64,000 nucleotides of DNA from Dinochytrium kinnereticum (lineage: Eukaryota > Chytridiomycota > Chytridiomycetes > Chytridiales > Chytridiaceae): the NCBI GenBank assembly GCA_027604005.1, contig JADGJT010000020.1, positions 41,576-105,575 on the forward strand. The letters run 5' to 3'. The position numbers and the translations under genes were made by a program. Under the pieces are notes generated by a model that did no database searches, was not told where the DNA came from, and was given only the letters and a program-made list of their open reading frames with translations. Of this stretch, positions 42,528 through 54,566 are shown piece by piece. How positions within the stretch are numbered: the first letter of the stretch is position 1; the number at the start of each line of letters is the position of its first letter.

Positions 42528-45500
42528 CTAAACCTCCACCGTCTTCTTCGACCCAACGTAGATATCATACTCAATCTGTGTCCTCGCAGCCCTCAATCTC
42601 TCCTCATCCAGCTTTCTACCCTCTTCTCCAGCCCCTTCTTCCGGCCCCACGTCCTCATCCTCCATCAAAGTCTCCATCGCAGCCGCATCAGCGGCGGCTT
42701 TAGCCTGCGCTTGCACATTGAAGGGGGGCGGGTTTGCTTTGACCGAATACATACTTGTTGAAGAATCCCTGAATGCGAATCGAATTGGACGTTCCTCATT
42801 GTCTGAGTCAATGACTAGGTGCCTTTCTCTTTTGAAAAGAGGGGGTAGACTTTCGGAGATGACGCGTTTGCGACGGGCTGCGGGGCCCTCTTTAGGGGCT
42901 TTGAGGTCTGGGGGTCGTTTGGTTGAGTTGCTGCGGTGTTTGGATGAAGGTTCGGTTGGTTTTTTGGGTTTGGATGGCTTTGATTGTGATGTTCTGTGGT
43001 GTGTAGGTGTTAGATGCTCTGTGCGATTCGAGGTTTTTATCGCGAACCTTGTTCCGCCTGCGCTAAATAACTCTCTTGACGATATCTCTCTCCTTTTTGC
43101 ATCAGATTTGGATGGAGTGTGGAAGCTGCATTTGATGTTAACTTGTCGTACGATCAACAAAAGCTCACTCTCTAGATGACTCCAGATCCTGCTCTTCCTC
43201 TTCCTGATTCTCTTCTTGCTCAAGTTCCTGCTCTGGTTCTAGCTCTTGCTCCTGTCCCTGCTCTTCTTCCTGTTCCCCCTGATTATTCACTTCTAGTGGG
43301 ACATTTATATCCTCCTGCTTTTGAGAAGACCTTGCCCTCTCCGATGACCGGGCTCTTCGTTGAACAACTAACAAGGATCGTCCTTCCCTCGTATTCCTTA
43401 CTGTCTTTGTCTCATCATTCGGCACAGCCAAAAAATCACCATCTATCTCACCGTCCATTTCCTCATCCCCCCTCCCCGCATGCGAAGCACGGCTCAAAGG
43501 TGGCATCGAGCTTTGTCGGAACTTCCCTTTCACGGAATTTCGGTTGCTCTGGCTAGAGTTTGTAAAGTCGGCATCGTTACGGAGGGTAGGTTTGGCCGTG
43601 ACTTTGCTGCGAAGGCTTGACGAGCCATACATTTTCTTGCATACGAGCCCGACCCCTGTACCTTGCCTTGTTCCAGTTTCTGATAAAAGAAGGTCAGCTC
43701 CGAACGCATTCATGTTGTGGTAACGCGCGAGATGCTGTGAGAGAAGAGCTCGAGTGCTCTCTAGCTCTTTTGAGAGACGTTCTCTCTCATGATCTCCTTT
43801 TTCTAGTTGACGAGTGAGGGATGCGAGAGTTTCCTCAACTTTTGATTTCTCAAGCTCAACGTCGCGAATGCGTTTCTTCCAAAAGAGGATCTCGTTCACT
43901 CTGTGCGTTGACTTGGCGTCGGTAGTCATTGCTTTTCTGGAATCTATGTTCATGTTAGGAGAGGCTTTGTGGAGACGGGAACTACTCATTTCAAGGGATT
44001 TTACTCGGGCTACGAGCTCGCGGTTTTCTTCTTCTAATCTGGCGTACTTATCGCGTTCTAAGGTCAAACGTTGATGGAACTGATGACGAAGATTTATGTT
44101 GGCCTGAGATGAACGGTTAGGTCAAAATGGCTCTCTTCGTGTAAGACTCACCTCAACTGAAGCCGGAACTCTGTTCGGAATAATCTTTGGCACAAAAGCA
44201 GCCCGATTGGCTTCCTTCAAAACTTGCCGTTTCAGAGCCGCGATTTTCCCCTTAAGCTCCCGATTCTCTGCGTCAAGCATCTCTTTTTCCCGTCTCTCCT
44301 CCTCAAATCCCTCCTCAAGCCCACGAATTTTTTCGGTCAAAGCAGCCTCCTTACCCCAAACCTCTTGGTTGTTCGTCTGAAGGCCGTCGAGATGCTTCTT
44401 GAGGAAAATATTCTCCTGCTCTAACTTTGCAAATGCTTCCTCATCCACAGAAGTAAATAAAGGCTTCTTTTTTGTCATGCTCGTTTGCGGTTTTTTTGTT
44501 GCAGCCGAAGGCGGATTATCGATACGTGGAGTCTTAGAGGTTGTTGGTTTTTCGAGAGCTTGGGGCATGGGATTTGGGGTTTCGATGACTACTTCGGACT
44601 CTGGAACTTTTACGTGTTTAGCTAGTTTAAGGGGCTCATGATCCCTCTTCTTTGCACTCTTCTTATTCTTGAACAGATCGTCTTCCCTGTGCTTCCTTTT
44701 TGCCTTGATTCGATTCTCCTCAAAGCTTTCGTAGCCAGATCCTGAGTTTGAGGCCACGTATGGCTTGATAATCGCATAGTTCCCTGACGGAACGGCCGTG
44801 TTGTATCCATCATCATCCTCTCCAACAAAGTGTTTCTGCTTGCTTCGTTGGCGTGATCTCGACACGTTGTTCGCGTCTCGGTGTGGTTCTAGGCCCCGAC
44901 CTTCACTTGCTTGCTCCGCTGCCAACATTTTTATCATCGCCACTTGGAATGAATCATCTTCTTGGAGCTTATAAAAACGAATTAAGTTTGGTTGTAGCAT
45001 AGGGTTAAGAGCTTACGAGGTTGCGTTTGTTCTTCTTGACCCCCTGGACAAAACTTTTTTTACCTTAAACGACAAGTTAGCATAAAATGATGGATAAACC
45101 AGCCAACCCTTTTTTGTTTCAATATCAGTTTCGTAGTCTGTGGAGCCACTATGATCAATACTAGCAATCATGCCGCCTCCATGGGCGATTCCTGCAGGTA
45201 GCTCCTGGCCTCTTTCCCCTTCTTTTTTTGTTGCTTTCTTAGTTGCAAGTCCTTTTGTTCCTTCCTTAGCAATAAAAGATTCCTTCGAAGGCTCTCCTCG
45301 CTTTATACTCAGGGACTCCTTTGATATCACTCTACTTCCCCCTAACTTTCTGACAGCCGGTGTTTCTTTAGTGCTGTCCTCCTTGTTAAGCGCTGCCTTG
45401 CTGCCGTTATTCGACTTAGCTGCCTCGACTGCAGGTAGACTTGTGGGTTGGCTGATATCTTCTTTTTTCTGGAATGGCACGTTCTCGGAAGTTAACTTGG

Positions 45501-46047
45501 CTCCTCCCCGTCCACCAGACAGTGACCCCACTGAATGGCGTGGCGTGCTGGTCCCCTCTTCTGATGGTCCTGGCACTTCTGTTGACTTTTCTGGTGGTTT
45601 TGCCTCCTTAAATGCGGAAGACACCTCTTGACTGCCACGTTCGTTCTTCCAAGTCGGTGCTGACCTGTCAACAGCAGCAGCTTGAGCTCCCGCGAGGGTG
45701 ATAACAGCGGCGGTTGTAGAGGGAGGTGGTGTATCGTTCACTAAAACAGCTGAGACCCTTCCAGCCAAAGACCCAACAGACTGCCTATTTCGAGTTGACT
45801 GTACCTCGCTCACCCGAGGAGAGGGTTTTCCGTCATTTACACGTATTTCTGGCAGATGGGTGGGGGGGGCAGCTGATGTGCTTTCCTTCAAACCTTGGAC
45901 AGTCACGTCACGTCCGATTGTCGGGTTGGCAGTGCCCGTTTCCGTCGCGCTCTCTCGATTTAGTGACACGCGGGCCGTGTCGCCAGTTTCATTAGCTTTT
46001 AGTGGGATGGGCTCAGACTTGGGTGCCGAAGCAGCCTCTGCTTCCAT
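42528..46047 (-). CDS. Uncharacterised large coiled-coil protein
   Basis: I do not recognise this gene. Exons (high to low): 46047-45100, 45043-45017, 44967-44152, 44103-43169 and 43125-42528; 3324 nt, 1107 residues, phases consistent. The N-terminal ~320 residues are disordered (Ser, Thr, Pro, Lys). A conserved-looking short segment follows (KGWLGVKKNKRNL, then QEDDSFQVAMIKML), then a basic region and two coiled coils split by an intron (TSVDEEAFAKLEQENIFLKK; RHQFHQRLTLERDKYARLEE; VNEILFWKKRIRDVELEKSK). After a Ser-rich linker comes a Gln/Glu-repeat acidic tract (about 43185-43290), and a basic C-terminal region containing ELFSAGGTRFAIKTSN. Its overall plan, coiled coils between basic disordered arms, would suit a cytoskeletal, centrosomal or chromosome scaffold, but nothing proves it. 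The 27-nt exon 2 is inferred from phase and a good branch point. Confidence 0.65.
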
Positions 46048-46375
46048 GACAGGGAAATGGTTATAGACCTCCCGATGATCGCAGCTCTAGTCAAGAATCG
46101 TGTCTATAGTACGAGTGATGGATGCTTTACACAAAGTATCACCTGTCTTTGTTCGTCGCGATGGCCATTGTTCATGGTATGAACACAATACAGACTGGGG
46201 AGGACAAAGATACACTTGGAATCACTCTCGTGTATTATATGAATATAAAAGATTAGATGTTGGATTGCGGTGTATCTTTATGAGAACATGTGTATGCGTT
46301 ACAAGATAATAGTGATGCATGAACGTTAAAAACAAATGGTAATAGGCGCGGGGGGAAAACCGCAGCAAGGTGTCG
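46048..46375. other. Intergenic region between coiled-coil orphan and myosin (both minus)
   Basis: Contains the coiled-coil gene promoter and the myosin 3' UTR. No further feature is apparent. Confidence 0.5.
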
Positions 46376-49300
46376 CTAGTTGTAATGTGAAGAGCGAAGT
46401 AAGACTTCCATATAATCTCGAATCAGTGACGCGATGCAGGTTGCTTGGTCAGTCGTGAAAACGTATTTGGAAGCTATAAAAAAATTAGATACCAAAGAAT
46501 GATAGTTGTCAGGCTAGAACTTACTTCCTTTGAAGTTTTCTGTAATGAGCAGTATGCTTTTTTTTGAAGGACTGCAGCTTAAAATCTCATCATACGTGTG
46601 AGTAACCAGAGGAGACTATAATGAGAGGATTAGATGGATAAAATTTATAAAACGATGCTTCGTAAACGAACCTTTGCGTGCCGTGTCATTATCTGGACCC
46701 CCCTGACGCTCACGGCCATCCAGCATTCTCCAGGAATCTCATTAGTATATGATTGCTAAATTTGGATTAGATTGGTTTTTCATGGATACTCACCATCACC
46801 GGAAAGATAGTAGCCCCGAATAGAGGACGAGATCTAATAAACTCCATAAATATGGACTTTGACTCCGCATGGGTTTTGCCGGAGAGTTCCGCGTGCTTTC
46901 GCATCAGCACAGACTCAGCCTCCGATGATATGTAACGTTTTGAAAGATGCCGAGTAATGAATTCCTTATAACTGTGTAGAGTCAGCATGTGTAGAGAGGT
47001 CGGGAACAAAGTGCAGTGCATATCACTCACTTTAAGTTGGCACTCTTAGCATCCCCATATGCAGCTTGGGCGCACAGAGCAGCTGCATAGATAGAATCAT
47101 CCATCGAAAGTGGGAATGCATCGGTCCGGATCTCATCAATAGCCTTTAAAGAGTGAGGGATATGACAGGCTAATTTAGAGCACATACTTGGGCTCTGACA
47201 AATTCCTCCTCAGCCTCGGTCCTGCATGGTGCATACGGATTGATATGCAGCCTTTTCTTCAGCGTAAAGTGGACTTTTGGGTGTGATGATCCCAGTGCCG
47301 CCTCCTTTTCACATTTGTACAAGACATCGGCAATTTTCTCGTCGCCGTACAAAGCACGTTCTAACAATATCAGAACAATAGAGTTGAATAAGAGTTCACA
47401 AACCAACACCCCCAAACACTGTAAATATTGCAAAGCCAATAATGCCCGAGATATTGAATTTTTCGCTTAGGGTCACTAGGCCCGTTAGTCCAAGTCATAG
47501 GCAAACTTACAGAAGACGCTCTCGACAGTGTCGGCTGGATCAATCGATACAGCTCGGAATTGTCCAGTGAGTGCATGTAGTCGAATACTCATTGGGCTTT
47601 GTTTCTATCAATGAATTTAGTGATATTCACTACTATCGATATTCCCACCGTTGCGAAGAGAATTTCATCACAAGATGGAGGGCATCTTCGTAATCCTGAT
47701 GAAGTCAGACTAGGCATCGGCAGATGTCTTACCGGAAGACAGAGTCCTCTTCAAAGTTTTCAGACAATACTTTGCGCATACCGCCTCTTGCTTCCGGTTC
47801 ACTTTACTTTTGTGATCAATAGCAACAGATCTAGCCAAATGTTAGACAATTTCATTCAATCTTATTTACCTTCGAAGATGAGCCTTGAGATAATCCAGTA
47901 GATAAGTGGTTGACGGGACTACAACACCAACAGCAACGCAAAGAAGCCTCCATAGCTGCAGCGCCTGATAGGAATCAGGCTCGGGATGAGAAGTAGTCAT
48001 CTTAATTAACTGAAGATAAAGCTCATCTGCTCTGATGGGCTCTGCCATGCATTTTGATAAGAAAAGTTGTATGTTGGAAGCGTATGGGACGGGGCCCGAC
48101 TCAGCAGACATTGTATTCGAGGTGATTCCAGCATATGCAACGATAACTTGGGGAAGAATATCAGAATGAATTTTTTACGGTGAACATACATGAGTGTAGA
48201 GAAATGGCCCAATCCTCGATATCGTTGTTTTGGGGAGCGAGAAGCGACGTAATGAGTCTGGTTTGTGAGAAAGACCAATCTTTGTCGCTATAGTCAGAAT
48301 CCAGCTTTCCTGAAGAGGTGAGGTCGCTTGATTTGCTTCCACTAACATCTTTAGGCAGTGATGCCAGTGACATCCCGACCGGCATCGATTCCCTTACAGG
48401 CCTCAAAGACTCATGTGATCGATTTTTGGTCGATATCTTGCTTGATCGGAGCGAGATTCTCCTTGCTTTGGCGGAGAAGGATGACGTTGTGAAGGAAGCC
48501 AAGGCATTAGCGACATATTCGGGGCCAGGTCTCCTGACAATAGACCTTTCGAGCAGAGCAGCACGTGCCTTCTCTAAATCATTCTGAAGTGAAACTATTT
48601 CTTGGTCTGTGTAAACCTTTTCTTTTGTCTGATTTGAAATTTAGCGCTAATACCTCACGAAAAACTTACTTTTCCAATCTTTGTAGGCGCATACTCTCTC
48701 ATTAGAGATGAGATTTCTTCGGCATGGGTGGTGGTGAAGCTATATACTTCAGTGCACTCCATATCCTCGTCTCGGTCCCCAATGCGATTGATGGTTACAG
48801 AGATGGTCTCGAAGTCAGATCCAAAGGTCTTGACCTCGTTATACGTAAAGCTCATAATGGCCTCTCTGGACCCCTCTTGCAAGAACTCCATTCCGGAATA
48901 AGAGACTGCAAGAAGGATATTCTCGCTGAATGTCCAGAATCCCTGATACTTGGCAGGGTACAAAGACGTTCCAAAATATTTGAACCCTTTAACCGTTTCC
49001 AAGTAGAGAAACTTAGCTTGAATTGCAGAAGTACCCTTGAGGAGAGAGTACTGCTCTGCTATTGATTTCGCAAGTGAGTCTTTCGGGACGCTTGTTGTGA
49101 GTCTCTCTACAACCCACTCATTGATATTTTGAGAGCTAGAGAATATATTATTAACAGATACTATAGATATTGACCTACAATCTCGAAACTGCTGAAGTCA
49201 TATCACAATCGCCTAGAAGCACTTGGGCCCGAAGTGCAGCGAGTTTTATTGCATCTCGAATCCCGATCATGTAAGAGTCACGATTCACATTGTCGACAGC

Positions 49301-52300
49301 TTGGCAGTATAAGAGGTTATGTTCAACGGGATCAAGAATAGTTTCCTTTGGATTTTTGAAAACACGTTTCTTCATGACCAATTGAATCTCGTGACTAAAT
49401 ATGCCTAGAAGGGACTTAAATTTCACATAGTTGTATTAGGACTCATACCTGTGGCCAGAGCGCTTCCATTATGTCCATCACTCCTTCTCTTTCTAAATTT
49501 AAGGGCGCTTTTAAAAACATTTGAATTAGGCTGAGTAACTTTCTTAGCCTCCTTTTCGAGGCTTGATATGATATCGGCTATGTATTCGCCCGACTTTATG
49601 GCATGTTCTAAGATGTTAACGTTCGCAAAGGGATCAAATTCACCTGATTTCCATGAAACTTCGTACAATGACCAACCGACGCAATCTCGAAGGTTGACCC
49701 GCATAGACAGCTCCTTAACTACGTCTGAAGCTGTTGTCACAGATGAAATCGGGAGCTCCTCCGAGACTCCGTTTAACAAATGGAATCGACAAGGTATGGT
49801 TCTGGCCCCGTTCTTTATTGAGGTAAGTAAAAAAAAAAATATGTCTCACCTGCTTACCTTAATAGCGTTAATCTCTGCAATGGACGGAGGAAGTTTCCGG
49901 GGGCCGTTCAGCGTGGAGTTTTTAAAGGAATCCTCTGCAATTCTTGCCAGCTTACAGTTTATATGTGAATCTGTGAAGCTGCTGATCCCTCTTTGAATAA
50001 AGGCCAAAAAGTACTTTGAGAAAGTCTAGGGTCAAAGCAAAATGTTAAAAATAAAACGCTGAAGAACGAACGAACCTTGCTTGGCGGGAATGTCGCCGAA
50101 CAGAGTGCGAGCATTTGCCATCCATGCAAAACAATGTTATCCCATCCTTTAGGTTGCTCCCCGCTATTCGGCGGAGTCATTTGCTTAATTATTTGAACCA
50201 AGATTTCATCTCTCAACTCCTGATGCTCTAAACCAGATGTAATGATAGATTGTATCGCATGGATACATTCTTCAGATTTCTTGGGTGCTGGGTCCATTGC
50301 TCTATGTACATCTAACAATGTTAAAATAGCCGGAGTAGCATACATATACTTCTGAAGCACTCCACGGCCAAGTTTTGCAAAGCCTCACTAGGAGGCAAGC
50401 GTGTGATACTAGCTGTAATAAGATGCTGGATTTATCAGCAACGCCTGTGATTTTTAGATACCTTTGAATGCCTTAGCATTTCGTCCACATCCTGTAATGC
50501 TCCCTTTGTTGACTTTTTTCCTAAAAGAAGCAAAGACTTCTGCCTTTTTTTCTCATGATGCTATAGGAACTCCACTCAATAAACACTCCAAAAAAAATCA
50601 TATAGTGAATGAACGAACCTCAAAATTCTTCTCAGCAAATGCCGCCATAGACCATTCTGAGGAATGCGGGTTGATTTTTCCCCCGCTCAGACTTTCAGCC
50701 GATCCCTAGTCACTCGTTAATCGCATACTCTGTTCTTTTGAATCCTACCTCCTTCCTCACTAACGGATTTGATTTCAGGCCACGAACCATCCTGGACGGA
50801 GAACCAAGCTCTTGGCTTTCGTAAGTAGAGGAAGGCAAGTTCTCGTGGGTAGTGTTAATATCAAGGCCATTTTCATTTTCCTCTTGAATCGTTTTCTGAG
50901 TTTGCTTCTCTACTGTGACAGGGCTTGAAGGCGTTTGAAGCATAGAATCAATTTCCGAGGTGAGATTAGCCGCCAGTTTCGCCAAATCGTTAGCCGCACT
51001 GAAATCTCCCAAAAATGAAAACAGATCATCAACTGGGTTGGCAGTAGGCTCAGGCAGCAGATTCGAAGACGCTTCGTTCTCCTTTCTTCATTAACAAAAC
51101 AAAACGTAAGTTGTTGATACCTTAATCGCGTCCTTCTTCTTTTGAACAGCCGCAGCCATTAGCTTCAGAGTCTCAGCCTCTTGTTGAGATTCGGCAGCAA
51201 CTCTTTCCATCGGGGATGGCACGGGAACAACGTGGCTTGATGCAACGCCATCGCCGATAGCTAAGCTCAATTTTCGGTCTGGCGCAAGGCTGACTTTTCT
51301 CTCCAGTGCCGCACGCTCGGCCAATTTTTTCTCTTGTTCTGCTTCCCATGCTCGTTGACGAAGTCTGCGGTAGTAATCTCTAGCATACCACCCTCTAACA
51401 ACTGATTATATATTAGACATCACCAAAAAGCAAAGAAAATCGTACCGGCCTGAATAATAATGATACATTGACGAATCCGTCGGTAACGTTGACGATATAT
51501 AAAGCCCTTTATATGCTTTTGCAAAACCAAGGCGCTTTTTTTAATTTCGATATATCGTTTCCTGGCTGCGTAGGCCCGCAAATTCTTCTGAATCAATGTA
51601 GCCTTAGCCTTAAGGATTTTCTCGCTGCGAGATTGCAAAGCATCATACTACAGAAAAGATTAGTTTTAAAGGCGCCTCAGATTTTTACCGCCTCTGTCCT
51701 CAAAAATATCTTAGATTTACCCAGTTGCCATGTGCCTTCTTTAAGGCTGGCATCTGCAGCAAGAAAAGCTGCCTGCTCTCGAGGATCGGTGATCTTTTTC
51801 GCAGAAATGCCCAAAAGGCATTTATAGTCCCTGACGAAAGATTGAAACGCAATACGCATTGGATAGCCAGCCTTTCTGATTTTTATAGTATCCAACATTC
51901 CCGAATAACGAAGTTGTGCTGTATACAATGAAGAACAACGTAAGTTTAATGTTGATAGGAATCGGGTACTTACAAAGAACCATATTATCATCAAAGCCAA
52001 AGGACTGTTTTTGCGAGTTTGGCTTAATGCAGCGCACATAGTGTGGTGTGGTTGCAGCAAGCGTCGAGACCAAGTTAATTAGCTGGTTCTTAAAGTAAGC
52101 ACCAGCAGTTTGTTTTGGCCCGCTACCGCCCTTTGCGCCTTTCGCATTCGCGTCAGCTTCTGGCTTTTTAAATATTTTTGAAATAAATGGGAGCTAAATC
52201 GAATTAATTTCCTATTGCACCCCATACAACTAACCGTTGACTTTTGAACAAGCTCAATCAATTCGTCTTGGATGGCATCCTTATTTTTCTCAAGGAATCC

Positions 52301-54347
52301 GGTTGATGTGTAAATTACCTTAAATGGTGTTAGCTCATAAAAAGCAATAAGACTCACATCTCCGGCGTAGTGCTTGACACCAAACTGATTTTTTGAGGTT
52401 TTGGGACGAATGAAAAATTGGTTTTTATCGTACTGCTGGAACAGCTTTCCTGTCCAACTTTCGTCAGATCCTTTAGGAACCTTAGTCTCCTCGTCTAAAA
52501 GAGACAGAATCCCAATTGGTTTCATCTGTTGAACTACATAAGCCCAATTAGTAATAAAGATTCTACCTCAATTAAATCTAAGCATAACTGATTATCAACA
52601 AATTTTATGCTGTCCCAACTGATACTTTCTTTGTTATACTATAGAAAGAGTTTAATATTATAATAATGAAAGCAACAGCGCATGCTGATAATCAGGGCGG
52701 CAGGGTGAAGGGTAAATAAGCAGAAGCGAAGCTTACCTCTTCCTGCTCAAGCTTGAAAATAAATTGGTTGAAAAACTGTTGTAGCTTTTCGTTTGTGTAG
52801 TTGATGCAAAATTGCTCAAAGCTATTTACCTATTTTACGAGATTAGATGGGCTAATACAAACAACATTACATCAAATACTGTAAATGAATATTGTGGAAA
52901 AAGAATCAGCGGTGGAAGTGGAAATAGATTTAATTTTTTTTAGAAATTGAACAATTGACTTGAGGAATAAGCAATGAACTGCACCTTCGAATCCAAAAAT
53001 ATCCAGAACACCAGCAAAATTCTTTGGAGATGATTTAGGCAATAGAGAGTTGTTAATGAACTCAAGAATTCTCTGAAAAAGGTTATCGTATAAAGATTTT
53101 GCTATGCTATCCCTATTTTCTGTGCCCTAGAAAATGTTGGCTCAGTTTTTTCACAAAGAATACCTGTGCTCCTTTCAACGGAACCATTGTTACTTCATTT
53201 CTAACACTCAATCTCCTGAAGCATAGTGTGTCGTTCAACTTTGACTTATCAACGCCCAACAGTTCGGCTACAGTATCCACAACTTCAGGATTAGACACGC
53301 GAACGGACTCTTTGCTGATATCCTCCTTATAAACAATATTTCCAATCCATAAAATAGCGGACAAGGATCGGAATATTCCTTCAATTTCTGACGGGCCCAT
53401 GTTAAGCACCATCATGGCTAGCTTTAAGCCTTCAAAATGCCTTTTGTCATTAACTCCAGGAATCTCGGTACATCCACTTTGTGATAGATAGTAGTAGTCA
53501 CTCGCTTGAGTGATTTTGTATCTTCCTTTCTCTTCATCGCTTGTTCCCGCAAGAAATTCATAAAATACATGGTAGTTTCGTTCTGTCGGTGCTTGCTTAG
53601 CGATTCGCGACTTCTCTAGAAGGTAGCTAACAACGGATGCCCCAATAATATTCACTTTATGATCAAGATGAACCTGAATAAATTTTCCAAATCGCGAGGA
53701 GTTGTTGTTCCTGACAGTTTTCGCGTTTCCTTCAGGATTTCACATTCAATTACTTGATGACTTTCACAACAACAAACCAAAGCTTTCCAGCACTGTGTTC
53801 GCCTCCAAAACCTGCTGCTGAATCCAGGACTCGCCAGCCCCTGGATGCGGACTCACTGGGCTGGATGCATTCAGTTGATGTGTAGACGTGGCCGCCGTCC
53901 AGAATGCCAGAATAGATTTCGTGCTCTCTGATTTCCCGGCTCCGCTTTCCCCTGAAATAATTACAGACTGGTTGGCATGCTGGCTTCGGATGTTTTGCAA
54001 GGCCTGTTCGGCCAGAGCGTAAATGTGCGGAGGATTTTCAGGCAGTCGTTTCCCAGAGTATTGCTTCATGGACGACGTGCCATAGATATCCAGCGATTCA
54101 TACGGGTTGAGCGCGACCAAAATCGATCCTGTATAAGTCTGCCATTCAAATTAGAACATCTCAATATGGGACGAGTCCTGACATATATCAGCCTTGAAGA
54201 GTATCTTGCTTGGAGATTGCTTAGAATGGCATTCTCTGTCAATTCCGCCAGGGTAGTCATGTCCTCGACCGGGCATGTTGCCTCCGCGTTGTCTAAACAT
54301 GCATCAGCGATCGCGAGTCAACGCGGGGTTATCTCACCTCCGGCCAT
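46376..54347 (-). CDS. Myosin with tandem MyTH4-FERM tail (motor-IQ-MF-MF)
   Basis: Unconventional actin motor. The start ATG at 54347 gives MAG, then a 44-nt intron and [15 protein letters not shown], leading almost directly into the motor with no SH3-like N-terminal domain. Motor (about 54290-51670): P-loop [11 protein letters not shown], switch I region [16 protein letters not shown], switch II LDIFGFE, relay and converter ([14 protein letters not shown]). IQ motifs at about 51640-51370 ([33 protein letters not shown]). After a disordered linker come MyTH4-1 (about 50690-49858; [20 protein letters not shown]), FERM-1 (49812-48670), a linker, MyTH4-2 (about 48350-47649) and FERM-2 (47604-46376), ending HYN. 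More than 25 introns, several only 35-44 nt. Tail exons from 50311 down are phase-consistent; the splice path around 50350-50640 in MyTH4-1 is unresolved. No SH3 lies between the MyTH4-FERM units, so it is unlike classical myosin VII and closer to class XXII-type layouts. Confidence 0.88.
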
Positions 54348-54566
54348 CTTCGGAGATATTGCGAGCCAGGTAAGGGATGGATGTTGCTTGATTCTTCTAG
54401 TCGAAACGGAATGATGATGATTGACGAAAGTGAATCAATCATGGACAATACAAAGATTGGCAGGGGAGGATTTCCCATATCCTGGAACTCCTCACCATAT
54501 GTATTGGTGTCTTAGCTCGTAGTCGCATCGCTATCGAACCGACAGCGCGGGGTAAAGCTGGCGAAA
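54348..54566. promoter_or_regulatory. Bidirectional promoter region (myosin / Rab-like)
   Basis: Only 219 bp lie between the divergent start codons of the MyTH4-FERM myosin and the Rab-like gene, suggesting shared regulation. No specific element is recognised. Confidence 0.45.

Noticed and set aside
45044..45099. A 20-nt intron in the coiled-coil orphan (45044-45063)
   Set aside because: A 56-nt intron using an upstream phase-0 donor with a TGCTAAC branch point explains the same join better.
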